A DNA stretch of 64,000 nucleotides from Burkholderia cepacia (GCF_001039005.1 NZ_LDWR01000006.1:62001-126000); one strand, 5' to 3'. Counted from the stretch's first letter, positions 47,499 to 56,748 are shown. Made by a program: numbers and translations. The notes: generated by a model from the letters alone, not told the origin.

Positions 47499-48368
47499 TT
47501 ACAGCGCCCGTGTGCGTGCGCCGTCCGCGCTGCGCGCCGCGTCGTGCACGATGTGCAGCTCGCGCGTGCGGATCGGCAGTGCGCAGTTCGCATCGGCGAG
47601 CGTCTTGCGCACCTGGCGCGCGAGGCGCCAGCGCGTCGCCCAGAACTTGTCGGTATGCGTCCAGACGCGCATGTTCGCAACCAACGTGCTGTCGTCGAAG
47701 CGCATCACCATCACGTCCGGTGCCGGTTCCTGCAGCACGTCCGGATCGGCGATGGCCAGCGCACGCAGCGCACTGAGCGCGCGATCGATATCGTCGTGCA
47801 CCGACACTTCCACTTCGAGATCGAGGCGGCGCGTCGGATTGCGCGTGTAGTTGCGAATCGAGCTGCCCCACAGCGCGCTGTTCGGCACGTATTCGCAGAT
47901 GCCGTCCGGCTTCGTCAGCCGCGTCATGAACAGCCCGACTTCGTCGACGGTGCCCGCGACGCCGGTGCCGCCGTCGATATAGTCGCCGACCTTGAACGGT
48001 CGCAGCAGCAGAAGCATGATGCCGGCCGCGATGTTCTGCATCGTGCCCTGCAGCGCGAACCCGATCGCGAGGCCGGCCGCGCCGAGCACCGCGACGATGC
48101 TCGCGGTTTCGATGCCGAGCTGCGACAGCGCGCCGACGATCGCGACGATGCGGATGCCCCATACGGCGACGTCGCAGAGAATCGGCCGCAGCGTGTCGTC
48201 GACACGCTCCTTGTTCGAGAGCAGCCGGTTCAGCCAGTTGCCGATGCGTTTCGACAGCCACCAGCCCGCGACGAGCAGGGCCAGGCCGGCGCACAGCCTG
48301 ATGGAAAGGGTGGACAGCGCGTTCCACAGGAACGTCCAGCGTTCCGGATGAAGTTGATCGAGAAACAT
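47499..48368 (-). CDS. MscS-family mechanosensitive channel
   Basis: About 289 residues. There are three membrane segments; the third, pore-lining helix is IVAVLGAAGLAIGFALQGTM followed by QNIAAGIMLLLLRPF, the MscS-type glycine/alanine ridge. The cytosolic beta domain starts FKVGDYIDGG. It opens on membrane tension to release solutes in hypo-osmotic shock. The start MFLDQL is preferred over an ATG 32 codons upstream. Confidence 0.9.
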   Translation of the reverse strand: MFLDQLHPERWTFLWNALSTLSIRLCAGLALLVAGWWLSKRIGNWLNRLLSNKERVDDTLRPILCDVAVWGIRIVAIVGALSQLGIETASIVAVLGAAGLAIGFALQGTMQNIAAGIMLLLLRPFKVGDYIDGGTGVAGTVDEVGLFMTRLTKPDGICEYVPNSALWGSSIRNYTRNPTRRLDLEVEVSVHDDIDRALSALRALAIADPDVLQEPAPDVMVMRFDDSTLVANMRVWTHTDKFWATRWRLARQVRKTLADANCALPIRTRELHIVHDAARSADGARTRAL

Positions 48369-48700
48369 GCGGGATTCCGGTTGAGTGACACGTTGCGCGA
48401 TACACGAGGGTCCCGCCGCATTCGGGCAGGCACGGGTTCGCGCGCAGGGAGCGTTCGACTGCAAACGTCATGCGATGGTTCGCGCGAATGCATGCATGGG
48501 GTCGGAGCGACATGCTGACGGATGGCGCGATCCGGATTTCGTTCTAGTACTAAGCGCAGGCTCAGGAAAATAAGATTGGTCCTATTTAGCCGTTTCAGGC
48601 ACGCCGATACACTCGCTTTCAAGTTGCCGGATCGCGACGCCAGTTCCTCCGCGATACCCGGATCCCTCCCGATTATTCATTGATAGCGAGTGACGACGTC

Positions 48701-50074
48701 ATGCGGTTCGACCTGCGTTTCCGTCTCGCACGCGAACAAGGTCAGACCGCCCGGCGCGGCGTCACGTGCTTGCCGATTCGCCGCGCGCTGCTGTGCGGTG
48801 TCATCGCGACGGCCGGCGTGGCTGGCGCACACGGTGCGGCGGCGCAGGCGGCTCACGATGCCGCGCCGTTCGCCTCCGTGGCTGCGAAAACGACCGACCT
48901 TGTCGACGTGCCTTTTTTCAGTTCCGCGCGCACGACGTGGGGCGGCTTGCGTGCATCGGCGGCCGCGCCGCTCGATGTCGCGTCCGCATCGCATGCTTCG
49001 CACCCGATGACGGGCACCGATCGCAACGACCCCGTTGCACGCTTCGGCGCATGCGTGGCCTATCGCGTGCTGTGCGATGCGGCGCGCGGTGCGGTCGAAC
49101 GCGGATATGCGTCGCGGTTTGACTACGGTCTTTCTTCGCCGTTGCCCGAGATGGGTACGCAAACGGCGTTCGAGTTGCGTGCGGTCAATTTGGCTTCCGC
49201 AGAGCCGTTCATGCTCGCGCAGCCCGATCGCGGCACGCGAGCCGGCGCAATCGACGGCAGCCTGCAAGCGTCGCTGGCGCGCGCCGAACTGCCGGCCGGC
49301 GTTGCCGCGCAGATCACCCGCATGCTGGTCGGGCGCATCGATCCGAAGCAGCGCGGCGTGATCGGCGACACCTTCCGTGTGACATTCGGACCGGACGCCG
49401 ACGCGGCACTGCCAGGCGGCGTGCGCGTGACGGCGCTCGACATCCGGTTTCGCGGCCAGCACGTCGCGGGGGTGTGGTTCGCGCCCGACGCAGGCTCGTC
49501 GGGCGCGTATTACGACTTCGACGGCATACCGCTCGCAGGCGCGCGGTTCGCGATGCCGGTCGCCGCCAAGCGGATCAGCTCGCAGTTCGGCGCGCGCGTG
49601 CATCCCGTAACCGGCGCGCGTCACGTGCATTCCGGCGTCGATCTGGCCGCGCCGGCAGGCCGTGCCGTTCATGCGTCGGAGCGCGGCGTCGTGACGTTCA
49701 TCGGCACCGAGCCGCGCGGCTACGGCAAGTACGTGGTGATTCGTCATGACGGCGGTTATGCGTCGTATTACGCGCACCTGTCGGTATTCGAGCCGACGCT
49801 GCGAACCGGCATGCGCGTCGCGCGCGGCCAACGGGTCGGCGCCGTCGGCAGTACGGGGACCGCGACCGGCCCGCATCTGCACTTCGAAGTCCGGCGCCAT
49901 ACGCGTCTCGTCGATCCGGTTGCGCTGGTGCAGGCGGCCAGTGCGGCGAAGCTGAAGGGCGAGCGGCGCGTGGCGTTCAACCGCGTAGCGCATGCCGCGC
50001 GCACGCAACTGGCGTCGGCCGCGTGGTCGACGCCGGTCGCGATGTCGACGGCTGTCGCGCCGCACGCGGGCTGA
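48701..50074 (+). CDS. M23 (LytM) peptidoglycan endopeptidase
   Basis: A 457-residue protein with an internal-type signal (LLCGVIATAGVAGAHGAAAQA). The C-terminal M23 domain (about 290-400) has the zinc ligands: HSGVDLAAP for His/Asp and GPHLHFEVRRH for the HxH pair. A middle region (about 150-270) resembles OapA/LysM-type linkers. Active-site residues are intact, so it should cut peptide crosslinks. Confidence 0.87.
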   Translation: MRFDLRFRLAREQGQTARRGVTCLPIRRALLCGVIATAGVAGAHGAAAQAAHDAAPFASVAAKTTDLVDVPFFSSARTTWGGLRASAAAPLDVASASHASHPMTGTDRNDPVARFGACVAYRVLCDAARGAVERGYASRFDYGLSSPLPEMGTQTAFELRAVNLASAEPFMLAQPDRGTRAGAIDGSLQASLARAELPAGVAAQITRMLVGRIDPKQRGVIGDTFRVTFGPDADAALPGGVRVTALDIRFRGQHVAGVWFAPDAGSSGAYYDFDGIPLAGARFAMPVAAKRISSQFGARVHPVTGARHVHSGVDLAAPAGRAVHASERGVVTFIGTEPRGYGKYVVIRHDGGYASYYAHLSVFEPTLRTGMRVARGQRVGAVGSTGTATGPHLHFEVRRHTRLVDPVALVQAASAAKLKGERRVAFNRVAHAARTQLASAAWSTPVAMSTAVAPHAG

Positions 50075-50092
50075 TATTCGAACGACAACGAC

Positions 50093-50345
50093 GCGACGAA
50101 CGGCATCGGTCGAGGCAGGGTTGCCGGTCGCGCTCGGCTACGGGCTGACGCTCGAACCGCAGGCGCAGATCGTGTGGCAAGGCTGTCGCGCGATCGTTTC
50201 AACGACGGCGTGTCGAACATCGCATGGAACAACGGCAACACGTTCCGCGGCCGGATCGGTGCGCGGCTGCGATATGCGTTCGATGCGAACGGCGTGAGCT
50301 GGACGCCTTATCTGCGCGTGAACGTGCTGCGCGTCGTTCGGCGCA
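50093..50345 (+). pseudogene. Autotransporter beta-domain remnant
   Basis: One frame reads VEAGLPVALGYGLTLEPQAQ through IVWQ, and after about 50175 the neighbouring frame continues as LSRDRFNDGVSNIAWNNGN with FRGRIGARLRYAF and WTPYLRVNVLR. Together this is the typical strand pattern of an AIDA-type autotransporter beta-barrel, broken by a frameshift and lacking both its passenger and its C-terminus. Confidence 0.75.
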
Positions 50346-50351
50346 GACCGC

Positions 50352-51194
50352 TCACGCGGATTTTTCCTGGACAGGCAACCAGATTTCAAGCACGCCGGTA
50401 CCCGTCACCGGATCGTAGTCCTCGCTGTAGCGTTCGAACTCGGGCGCGTCCACCGCCTTGAATCCCGACGTCGGCAGCCAGCCGTTCCAGATGCTGTAGA
50501 AGGTCTGGTGAAGCGTCGAGATGTGCCCGCTGTGTTCGAAGACCGCATAGCGTTGCGGTTCGAGCTCGACGCAGCGAAATGGCGCGGGCAACCGGTCGCG
50601 ATGCTTGACCTCCACGCCGGCGATGTATTCGAAGCTGCCATCCGAATCCGGGTTGCAGCACACGCCATAAGTTTCGCCGCCGACCTGGCCGGGGATGTGG
50701 CCGATGTACGGGATAAAGGCCTGCCAGAGCGCCGGAATCCCTTCATTGGTTTCGAAGGTATAGCGGCTGCTCATGCCCGCGATCAGCTGCTTTTCGGTGA
50801 CTTCGAAGCGTGATGGTGTCACGGCGATGATTTTCAATTCTTTCATGCGAAACGGCTCCACAAGAGACAACCCGTCGAGAGTGCGCCGGGCCCGCACCGC
50901 TTCCGGCGTGACGCCGAAGAGATCGCGGAAGGCGCGCGTAAACGCCTCATGGGAGCCATATCCGGCATCGAGCGCCACGGGAAGGATGTCCGGTGCGCCT
51001 TGCGCCAAGGTTCGCGCCGCACGCGTCAGCCGTCTCGACCGGACATAGCGCATCACCGGCCAACCGGTATTCATCGAGAACAGGCGTGAAAAGCCGAAGC
51101 GCGTCATGTCGCAATCGGCCGAAATCCTGTCGAGTGTCAGTTCCCTGTCCAGTTCGGTTTCGATGAACCAGAGTGCTTTTCCAACCGGATCCAT
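50352..51194 (-). CDS. AraC regulator with GyrI-like effector domain
   Basis: A 280-residue regulator with the DNA-binding domain at the N-terminus (WFIETELDRELTLDRISADC, VALDAGYGSHEAFTRAF) and a C-terminal GyrI/Rob-like ligand domain (FIPYIGHIPGQVGGETYGV, YAVFEHSGHISTLHQTFYSI). Such proteins sense hydrophobic or cationic compounds and usually control efflux genes. Confidence 0.9.
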   Translation of the reverse strand: MDPVGKALWFIETELDRELTLDRISADCDMTRFGFSRLFSMNTGWPVMRYVRSRRLTRAARTLAQGAPDILPVALDAGYGSHEAFTRAFRDLFGVTPEAVRARRTLDGLSLVEPFRMKELKIIAVTPSRFEVTEKQLIAGMSSRYTFETNEGIPALWQAFIPYIGHIPGQVGGETYGVCCNPDSDGSFEYIAGVEVKHRDRLPAPFRCVELEPQRYAVFEHSGHISTLHQTFYSIWNGWLPTSGFKAVDAPEFERYSEDYDPVTGTGVLEIWLPVQEKSA

Positions 51195-51299
51195 AGCGTT
51201 CCAATGAAGGTGTCGGGCGGACTATATGGTATCGGCGGCTGGGGCATTTGATCGTTCTTGCGGTGCGCGACGTGGCGCAGCGGGAGCGCTGAAGCAAAT

Positions 51300-51321
51300 C
51301 GCCACGCCGGGCGGCGTGGCG
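51300..51321 (-). terminator. Hairpin after bclB
   Basis: A 9-bp perfect stem CGCCACGCC/GGCGTGGCG with a GGGC loop, 22 bases after the bclB stop. On the minus strand it is followed by ATTTGCTT, so it is a plausible terminator of the lectin genes. Confidence 0.6.
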
Positions 51322-51343
51322 AGGGTCGGCAGGATTGAGTTGC

Positions 51344-52084
51344 TCAGCCGAGCGGCCAGTTCAGGATCGCGATACCGTCGTTGTAGTCGCCGTCCGCGCC
51401 ATCCTCAGAACCGACCAGCCCGAAGTAGGTCTTCTTGAAGATGTCGACCTGACGCGAGCCGATCTTCGACGGCTTGCCGTTCGCCGTCACGGCCACGCGC
51501 ACCTTCCCCTTGCCGGAGTTCACGATCTGCGTGTTCAGGTTCGCGTCCTGCGTGCCGGCGCCCTGGAAGGTCGCGGCCGGTTTCGGATTGTCGTCGACGA
51601 AGACCTCGATCGTCTGCTGCGCAGACGAGTTGACGAGCGCCGTCACGCCGAACGCGATGTTCGGCGGCAGGTTGAAGAGGCCGTCGCGTTCGCCGCCGCC
51701 GCTCGTCGCGGGGTCGGGCTGCGCGGGTTGGGGCTGTGCCGTCGCCTTGGCGAAGTACGTGACCACGGCGCCGATGCCGAACTTCGCGGCGGCGCCGGGC
51801 AGCACGCCGGGCGCGCCGGCCCAGGTCACCGTGCAGGCGTCGACCTTTCCCGTCGAGTCGGTCTTGACCTTGTTCATCCAGCTGCTGATGTCGAAGCTGT
51901 ACGGCACGGTGGAGATATGCACGAACACGTCGTATTGCGGCAGCTTTTCCACGAGTTGCGCGGTCATGAACTGGCGCATCCGGTCGAGCATGGCCTGGTC
52001 GCCGCCGGCCTGCACGGCGAGCGCGTCGTTGCCGGCGAGTTGCAGAAGCGCGTACAGGTCGTCATGGGTAAAGGGTTGTGTCAT
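51344..52084 (-). CDS. bclB: PA-IIL-family lectin BclB (BC2L-B type)
   Basis: A 246-residue protein. A 120-residue N-terminal domain of unknown fold (MTQPFTHDDLYALLQLAG, YDVFVHISTVPYSFDISSW) is joined by a Q/P linker to a C-terminal lectin domain. The domain shows the calcium/sugar site of the family (SEDGADGDYNDGIAILNWPLG). It should bind mannose or fucose with two calcium ions. It lies 199 bases after bclC. Confidence 0.92.
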   Translation of the reverse strand: MTQPFTHDDLYALLQLAGNDALAVQAGGDQAMLDRMRQFMTAQLVEKLPQYDVFVHISTVPYSFDISSWMNKVKTDSTGKVDACTVTWAGAPGVLPGAAAKFGIGAVVTYFAKATAQPQPAQPDPATSGGGERDGLFNLPPNIAFGVTALVNSSAQQTIEVFVDDNPKPAATFQGAGTQDANLNTQIVNSGKGKVRVAVTANGKPSKIGSRQVDIFKKTYFGLVGSEDGADGDYNDGIAILNWPLG

Positions 52085-52283
52085 GTCGTCCTCGTCGTAA
52101 TGGAATGTCTCGCGTTACGCGGCCGGCGAATCGGTTTCGCCGTGCCGCGCGCGGAGCGAAGCGTGGGCAGCCGTGACTGCCAGAACGAATCGCAATGGGT
52201 GGTCGACCGCGTCGCCATTGCGGTATCGATAACGGCGCGCAATACATGCCGCGCCGTGACGCTGAGTTGGCGCCTGCCGTGGC

Positions 52284-53123
52284 TCAGCCCAGCGGCCAGT
52301 TCAGGAACACGATGCCGTCGTTGTAATCGTCGTCCGTGCCGTCTTCCGATCCGACGATCCCGAAGTACGACTTCTTGAAGATGTCGACCTGCCGCGAGCC
52401 GAGCCGCGACGGCTTGCCGTTCACCGTCACGATCACACGCACGTGTCCCTTGCCCGAGTCGAGCACCTTCGTGCCGAGGTTCTCGTCGTGCGAGCCGGCG
52501 CCCTTGAACGTGGCGGCCGGTTTCGGGTTGTCGTCGATGTAGATGTCGATCGTCTGCTCGTTCGCCGCGTTCGCGAGCGCGGTGACGCCGAACTTGATGT
52601 TGGCCGGGAGATTGAACGTGCCGTCGCGTTCGCCGCCGCCACCGCCGATGTTGCCGGCGCCGCCGGTTCCGCTGCCGCCGCTGCCCGTTTCGGCGCCCTG
52701 ATTACCGCCGCCCTGCTGCGACGATTGCGCGGCCGTCTCGCCGATCGCGGAAAGGCTCGCGAACGAATCGATATGCATCGTGCTGCCGCGCACGCTTTTC
52801 CACTGGCCTTTCACGAACGTGACGTCGCTGCCGGCGTCGATAGCTACGACGAGCGTGAACGGCGAGCGGCCGCTGGTTGCCGGGGCTTTTTCCGAGTGCG
52901 TGAAGCAGCCGTCGGCGACGATGCCCTTGTCGGTCGTGATCGCGAAATAGATGCCGGGATAGTTGTCGCCAGTGGCGTACGGCGTCGGCACGTTGAGCGT
53001 GACGAGCAGCTTGCCGTCGCGAATGTTCTCTTTCGCGAGGTCGAGATGCAGGCCCGGGATGTCGACGTAAGTTTCGGACGTGAGGACGGGCGCACTGGTG
53101 ATCGAAGCTGAAAGGATAGGCAT
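52284..53123 (-). CDS. bclC: Two-domain lectin BclC (TNF-like plus PA-IIL-like)
   Basis: A 279-residue lectin. The N-terminal domain (MPILSASITSAPVLTSETYV and KGQWKSVRGSTMHIDSFASL) matches the TNF-alpha-like fucose-binding trimer of B. cenocepacia BC2L-C. A Gly-rich linker leads to a C-terminal mannose-specific calcium lectin ending GSEDGTDDDYNDGIVFLNWPLG-like. It is slightly longer than the 272-residue reference, through its linker. It can bridge host and bacterial glycans and trigger host responses. Confidence 0.94.
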   Translation of the reverse strand: MPILSASITSAPVLTSETYVDIPGLHLDLAKENIRDGKLLVTLNVPTPYATGDNYPGIYFAITTDKGIVADGCFTHSEKAPATSGRSPFTLVVAIDAGSDVTFVKGQWKSVRGSTMHIDSFASLSAIGETAAQSSQQGGGNQGAETGSGGSGTGGAGNIGGGGGERDGTFNLPANIKFGVTALANAANEQTIDIYIDDNPKPAATFKGAGSHDENLGTKVLDSGKGHVRVIVTVNGKPSRLGSRQVDIFKKSYFGIVGSEDGTDDDYNDGIVFLNWPLG

Positions 53124-53259
53124 CGTGGTTTCCTGAAGGCGAAACGGGTTTCGATTGCGTTGCTTCTCGATGCGATGCAGAACCGCCGGGCGGTGCGACA
53201 GGAGGCTGCCCGTCGGTCGTGAGCGGATCGGCGGAGCGATCCGCTGGTCGATCAACCGA

Positions 53260-53649
53260 TCAGCCGATCGGCCATTGCAGCACGACGATGCCGTCGTTGT
53301 AGTCGCTGTCGTGGCCATCCTCCGACACGACGATCCCGAAATTGACCGTGTACGGCGAACCGTCCGATTTCTTGCCGTTGATCGGCGCGAGGCGCGCGTC
53401 GGTGGCCGACGGCTTGCCGTTCACCGTCACTTCGAAACGGATCTTGCCGTTTCCGGAATTCAGCGTGGCTTCGCGGGTGCCGTCGCGCGTCGTCAGCTTG
53501 TGATACGCGGCGGGTTCCTTGCTGTCACCGATGAACAGCTTGATGTGCTGTTGTTCAGCGGCATTCGCGAAGAAAATCGCGCGGAAATCGGTATTCGGCG
53601 GAATCGAAAATTCGCCGGCGCGATTGGATGACGTTTGAGAATCAGCCAT
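53260..53649 (-). CDS. bclA: PA-IIL-family lectin BclA (BC2L-A type)
   Basis: A 129-residue single-domain lectin, the exact length of BC2L-A. The calcium site is SEDGHDSDYNDGIVVLQWPIG, and the family start is FSIPPNTDFRAIFFANAAEQ. BC2L-A binds mannosides and bacterial lipid A heptose. AGGAGGAAGC precedes the ATG, the strongest ribosome site in the locus. It is the first gene of the three lectins. Confidence 0.95.
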   Translation of the reverse strand: MADSQTSSNRAGEFSIPPNTDFRAIFFANAAEQQHIKLFIGDSKEPAAYHKLTTRDGTREATLNSGNGKIRFEVTVNGKPSATDARLAPINGKKSDGSPYTVNFGIVVSEDGHDSDYNDGIVVLQWPIG

Positions 53650-53693
53650 GCTTCCTCCTGAAGAACAGTGGTAGGGCGTCTCGCCGCGTTGTG

Positions 53694-53736
53694 CAAACGT
53701 TTTCCGTTTGAAACGCGGTTCGACAAGCATGTCGAA
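53694..53736. promoter_or_regulatory. Two dyads upstream of bclA
   Basis: CAAACG/CGTTTG (53694-53699, 53705-53710) and TTCGACA/TGTCGAA (53719-53725, 53730-53736) lie 45-87 bases ahead of bclA. Quorum-sensing control of bcl genes by CepR is known, but no canonical cep box was found; these dyads are candidates for another regulator. Confidence 0.45.
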
Positions 53737-54210
53737 AAATAAATAAAAAAATATTCTATTGAGAATGGTTATTGTTCAATAAATCGAAAATCAACGTAAA
53801 TCGATTTAATGAAATGTGATTAATGGTGGTGTTTCGATATATTCATGAAACTATATCGATTCGTGTATCGATTTGATGAACGATGCGCGATCGCGCAGGC
53901 GGATCGGGAGAGGCGGGGACAATCGGGCTTCGGGGCGAGCGTTCGGTGTTCGCATATGGCAGCGTTCGTTTCAACATCAGCATCTCTGTCACGGCCGCGC
54001 CCACCGGCCACCACCGAACGCCCACGCCGAAGCTTGATCGCAAACGGAAGGTGTGCGGCGACCGGCGAAGATTGTTGACCGACTCACTCCGAACATGAAT
54101 AGGACTTCACCGGCGCCGCACCCGTGCAGCATAGCGACGCGACAGGCCGCCGCCTATCGGACTGGACTGATTCTGCAGGCATCGCGGCCGCGCGATTCAC
54201 GCGCACCCCG
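53737..54210. other. AT-rich stretch between bclA and leuA leader
   Basis: Around 470 bases. 53737-53875 is AT-rich and carries three ATCGAT-type motifs (AAATCGATTT near 53801, then TATCGATT twice 13 bases apart near 53855). I see no credible gene. Confidence 0.45.
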
Positions 54211-54239
54211 TTGACAGCCCCGGCCACCCTGTGATTTGA
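54211..54239 (+). promoter_or_regulatory. Candidate promoter of the leuA leader
   Basis: A perfect TTGACA at 54211-54216 and ATTTGA at 54234-54239 are separated by 17 bases. The start would fall within a few bases of the leader ATG at 54248, so the leader peptide may be translated without an untranslated region. Confidence 0.4.
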
Positions 54240-54247
54240 TTCCGGCC

Positions 54248-54343
54248 ATGCAAGCCGCCCAGCCCCTCTTCTCGCTACGACTACTAGCCCGTTTCTCCGG
54301 GCTGGGTCTGCGGCTGCGCGCTTTCCATCTGCTTCTTTCCTGA
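54248..54343 (+). CDS. Leucine-rich candidate leader peptide of leuA
   Basis: A 31-residue frame starting MQAAQPLFSLRLLARF and ending RAFHLLLS has 10 leucines. Its control stretch CTA CGA CTA CTA contains three CTA codons, the rarest leucine codon in such GC-rich genomes. This is the hallmark of a leu attenuator leader such as E. coli leuL. It lies about 240 bases before leuA on the same strand. No ribosome site is seen and no clear terminator follows, so this is a candidate. Confidence 0.5.
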   Translation: MQAAQPLFSLRLLARFSGLGLRLRAFHLLLS

Positions 54344-54377
54344 AGCGCCAGATTTCCCCCGTATCACCGACCTGGCC

Positions 54378-54494
54378 CCGGTTGTCGACCGGCGCTTGAG
54401 TTCGTCTTTCTTCCGTATCGCTCCGCTCCGTCCCGGTCGCTCAACCGTCAAGGCTGTCGTTCGCCGTACCGCTTTGCCGTTGTGCCGCTTTTTT
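54378..54494 (+). promoter_or_regulatory. Possible leuA attenuation region
   Basis: Downstream of the leader frame CCGGT/ACCGG forms a small hairpin at 54378-54392. Its right part CGACCGG (54386-54392) can instead pair with CCGGTCG at 54433-54439. A T6 run lies at 54489-54494, but I found no GC stem directly before it. Alternative folding is suggestive only. Confidence 0.3.
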
Positions 54495-54585
54495 GCCGTT
54501 TTCAACGCTGCGCGCGCAGCCGGCCTCCATGGCCGATGGCCGCCGCGCCGCGGTTTCCCGACAAACCGACCGAGGACCGAACATC

Positions 54586-56298
54586 ATGATGCTGAAGAAC
54601 CCCGCGACGAAGTACCGACCGTTCACGCCCGTCAACCTGCCGAACCGCACATGGCCGTCGCGCACCATCACGCACGCGCCGATCTGGATGAGCACCGACC
54701 TGCGCGACGGCAACCAGGCGCTGTTCGAGCCGATGGATGCGACGCGCAAGATGCGGATGTTCAAGACGCTGGTCGCGATCGGTTTCAAGGAAATCGAGGT
54801 GGCGTTCCCGTCGGCGTCCGAAACCGACTTCAACTTCGTGCGCGAACTGATCGAAGGCGGCCACATTCCCGACGACGTGACGATCGAGGTGCTCACGCAG
54901 GCGCGCGACGACCTGATCGAGCGCACCTTCGAATCGCTGCGCGGCGCGAAGCGCGCGATCGTGCACCTGTACAACGCGACCGCGCCGGAATTCCGCAAGA
55001 TCGTGTTCGGGCTCGACCGCGACGGCGTGAAGCAGCTCGCGGTGAACGCCGCGCGCACGATCAAGCGCTGCGCGGACGCCGCGACCGATACGCAGTTCAC
55101 GCTGCAATACAGCCCCGAAACCTTCACGGCCACTGAGCTCGATTTCGCGAAGGAAGTCTGCGATGCCGTCTTCGACGTATGGCAGCCGACGCCCGAGCGC
55201 AAGGCGATCGTGAACCTGCCGGCGACCGTCGAAGTCGGCACGCCGAATTTCTACGCGGACCAGATCGAGTGGATGCACCGCAACCTCGCGCGGCGCGATG
55301 CGCTGATCCTGTCCGTGCATCCGCACAACGACCGCGGCACCGCGGTTGCGGCGGCCGAACTCGCGGTGATGGCCGGCGCCGACCGCATCGAAGGCTGCCT
55401 GTTCGGCAACGGCGAGCGTACCGGCAACGTCGATCTCGTGACGCTCGCGCTGAACCTGTACACGCAGGGCGTCGATCCGGGCCTCGATTTCTCGCAGATC
55501 AACGAGGTCGCGCGCACGTCCGAGGAGTGCACGCAGTTGCCGATCCATCCGCGTCATCCGTACGTCGGCGACCTCGTGTTCACCGCGTTCTCCGGCTCGC
55601 ACCAGGACGCGATCAAGAAGGGCTTCGCGGTGCAGAAACCCGATGCCGTGTGGGAAATGCCGTACCTGCCGATCGATCCGAGCGACCTGGGCCGCACATA
55701 CGATTCGATCATTCGCGTGAACAGCCAGTCGGGCAAGGGCGGCATCGCGTACCTGCTCGAACAGGGTTATGGCGTCGCGCTGCCGCGTCGCCTGCAGGTC
55801 GACTTCAGCGCGGCCGTGCAGCGCCTGACCGACGACAGCGGGCACGAGGTGACGAGCGCGCAGATCTGGTCGCTGTTCCAGCAGGAATACGTCGAGGGGG
55901 ATGCGCCGCTGCATTATGTCGGCCATGAACTGTCGGAACGCGACGGCCGCGAGACGATCGTGCTGACTGCCGACGTGCACGGCGAGCGCCGTGTGCTGCG
56001 CGGCGAAGGCAACGGCCCGCTCGACGCGCTGATGCACGCGCTGCGCACGCCGCTGCGGATCCAGCACTACGAGGAACGCGCGTTGTCGCAGGGCGCCGAC
56101 GCGAAGGCGATCGCGATCGCGGAGCTGGCCGGTTCGGGCGTGCGCGGCAGCGCGTTCGGCGTGGGCATCGACGCGAACCTGACGACCGCGTCGATCCGCG
56201 CGGTGATCAGCGGCATCAACCGCGCATATGTGCGCGCGGACGAAGCGGCGCAGGCGACGTTCTTTGCCGCGCAGCCGGCGGTGAAGGCCGTCGCGTAA
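54586..56298 (+). CDS. leuA: 2-isopropylmalate synthase
   Basis: A 570-residue enzyme that condenses acetyl-CoA with 2-oxoisovalerate, the first leucine-specific step. The active site is [12 protein letters not shown], with metal-binding [18 protein letters not shown] and [10 protein letters not shown]. The C-terminal regulatory domain (about 440-560) is the LeuA dimer fold for leucine feedback. It belongs to the longer, actinobacterial-type branch of LeuA. Its place next to bcl lectin genes matches B. cenocepacia chromosome 2 as I recall it. Confidence 0.92.
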   Translation: MMLKNPATKYRPFTPVNLPNRTWPSRTITHAPIWMSTDLRDGNQALFEPMDATRKMRMFKTLVAIGFKEIEVAFPSASETDFNFVRELIEGGHIPDDVTIEVLTQARDDLIERTFESLRGAKRAIVHLYNATAPEFRKIVFGLDRDGVKQLAVNAARTIKRCADAATDTQFTLQYSPETFTATELDFAKEVCDAVFDVWQPTPERKAIVNLPATVEVGTPNFYADQIEWMHRNLARRDALILSVHPHNDRGTAVAAAELAVMAGADRIEGCLFGNGERTGNVDLVTLALNLYTQGVDPGLDFSQINEVARTSEECTQLPIHPRHPYVGDLVFTAFSGSHQDAIKKGFAVQKPDAVWEMPYLPIDPSDLGRTYDSIIRVNSQSGKGGIAYLLEQGYGVALPRRLQVDFSAAVQRLTDDSGHEVTSAQIWSLFQQEYVEGDAPLHYVGHELSERDGRETIVLTADVHGERRVLRGEGNGPLDALMHALRTPLRIQHYEERALSQGADAKAIAIAELAGSGVRGSAFGVGIDANLTTASIRAVISGINRAYVRADEAAQATFFAAQPAVKAVA

Positions 56299-56304
56299 GG
56301 GGGG

Positions 56305-56336
56305 GCGACTACGCCGGCGTCGTCCGGTGTAGTCGC
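56305..56336 (+). terminator. Hairpin after leuA
   Basis: GCGACTACGCCGG and CCGGTGTAGTCGC pair in 12 of 13 positions around a 6-base loop, 6 bases after the leuA stop. No T-run follows, so it is a weak or processing-type terminator. Confidence 0.6.
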
Positions 56337-56341
56337 TGTGC

Positions 56342-56509
56342 CCCGACGAGGGGAAGGAACCGATCCGCTGGATCGCCGATGCGGTGGTCAGCGCCGCACA
56401 GAAGGTGGGTTTCGATTTTCCGTTGCAGCAACTGCGGTTCACGGCTGATACGGGCTGGATCAAGCTTCAGCGCGTGTCGGGGCGCGTGATGGTGTTGTTG
56501 CGGCCTTGA
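56342..56509 (+). pseudogene. 5'-truncated coding remnant
   Basis: An open frame without a start codon, bounded upstream by a stop at 56330, reads KEPIRWIADAVVSAAQKVGF followed by FPLQQLRFTADTGWIKLQR and ends VMVLLRP. Codon use looks genuine. No family is recognised. It is the 3' end of a lost gene just after leuA. Confidence 0.5.
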
Positions 56510-56619
56510 GCCGTGCGTCACGCGTCTCCTGCTCGGCCACGTCAGATTGAATGGGTGTGGCGCCAAAGCCGCTTCGCCTGCAGCCGCCACACCTTCCTTT
56601 CTGTCAGCCTCGCGGGCCG

Positions 56620-56748
56620 TCAGCAGGTCACCATGATGCCTGCCGGGCGCGAGTCACTCGCAGGCCGCACCACGATTTCCACACGCTGGCCAAACGAGAC
56701 CAGCGCCCGTATCAGCAGATCCCGCGAAACCTTGCGGAGTCCGTCGCG
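56620..56748 (-). pseudogene. Remnant resembling an XRE-type regulator C-terminus
   Basis: Directly after the stop of the next gene upstream, in the same frame, the strand reads GLRKVSRDLLIRALVSFGQR then VEIVVRP. This is like the LDALVNxLxxLGxxVEI end of phage-type XRE regulators. There is no own start, so it is a decayed tail or a readthrough extension. Confidence 0.4.

Noticed and set aside
53650..53830. Canonical CepR (lux-type) box ahead of bclA
   Set aside because: No CTGT-N-A...T-N-ACAG pattern could be found by eye.
54284..54505. Basic 73-residue minus-strand frame in the leuA leader
   Set aside because: No ribosome site, low-complexity lysine/arginine, and it overlaps a better-supported leader peptide.
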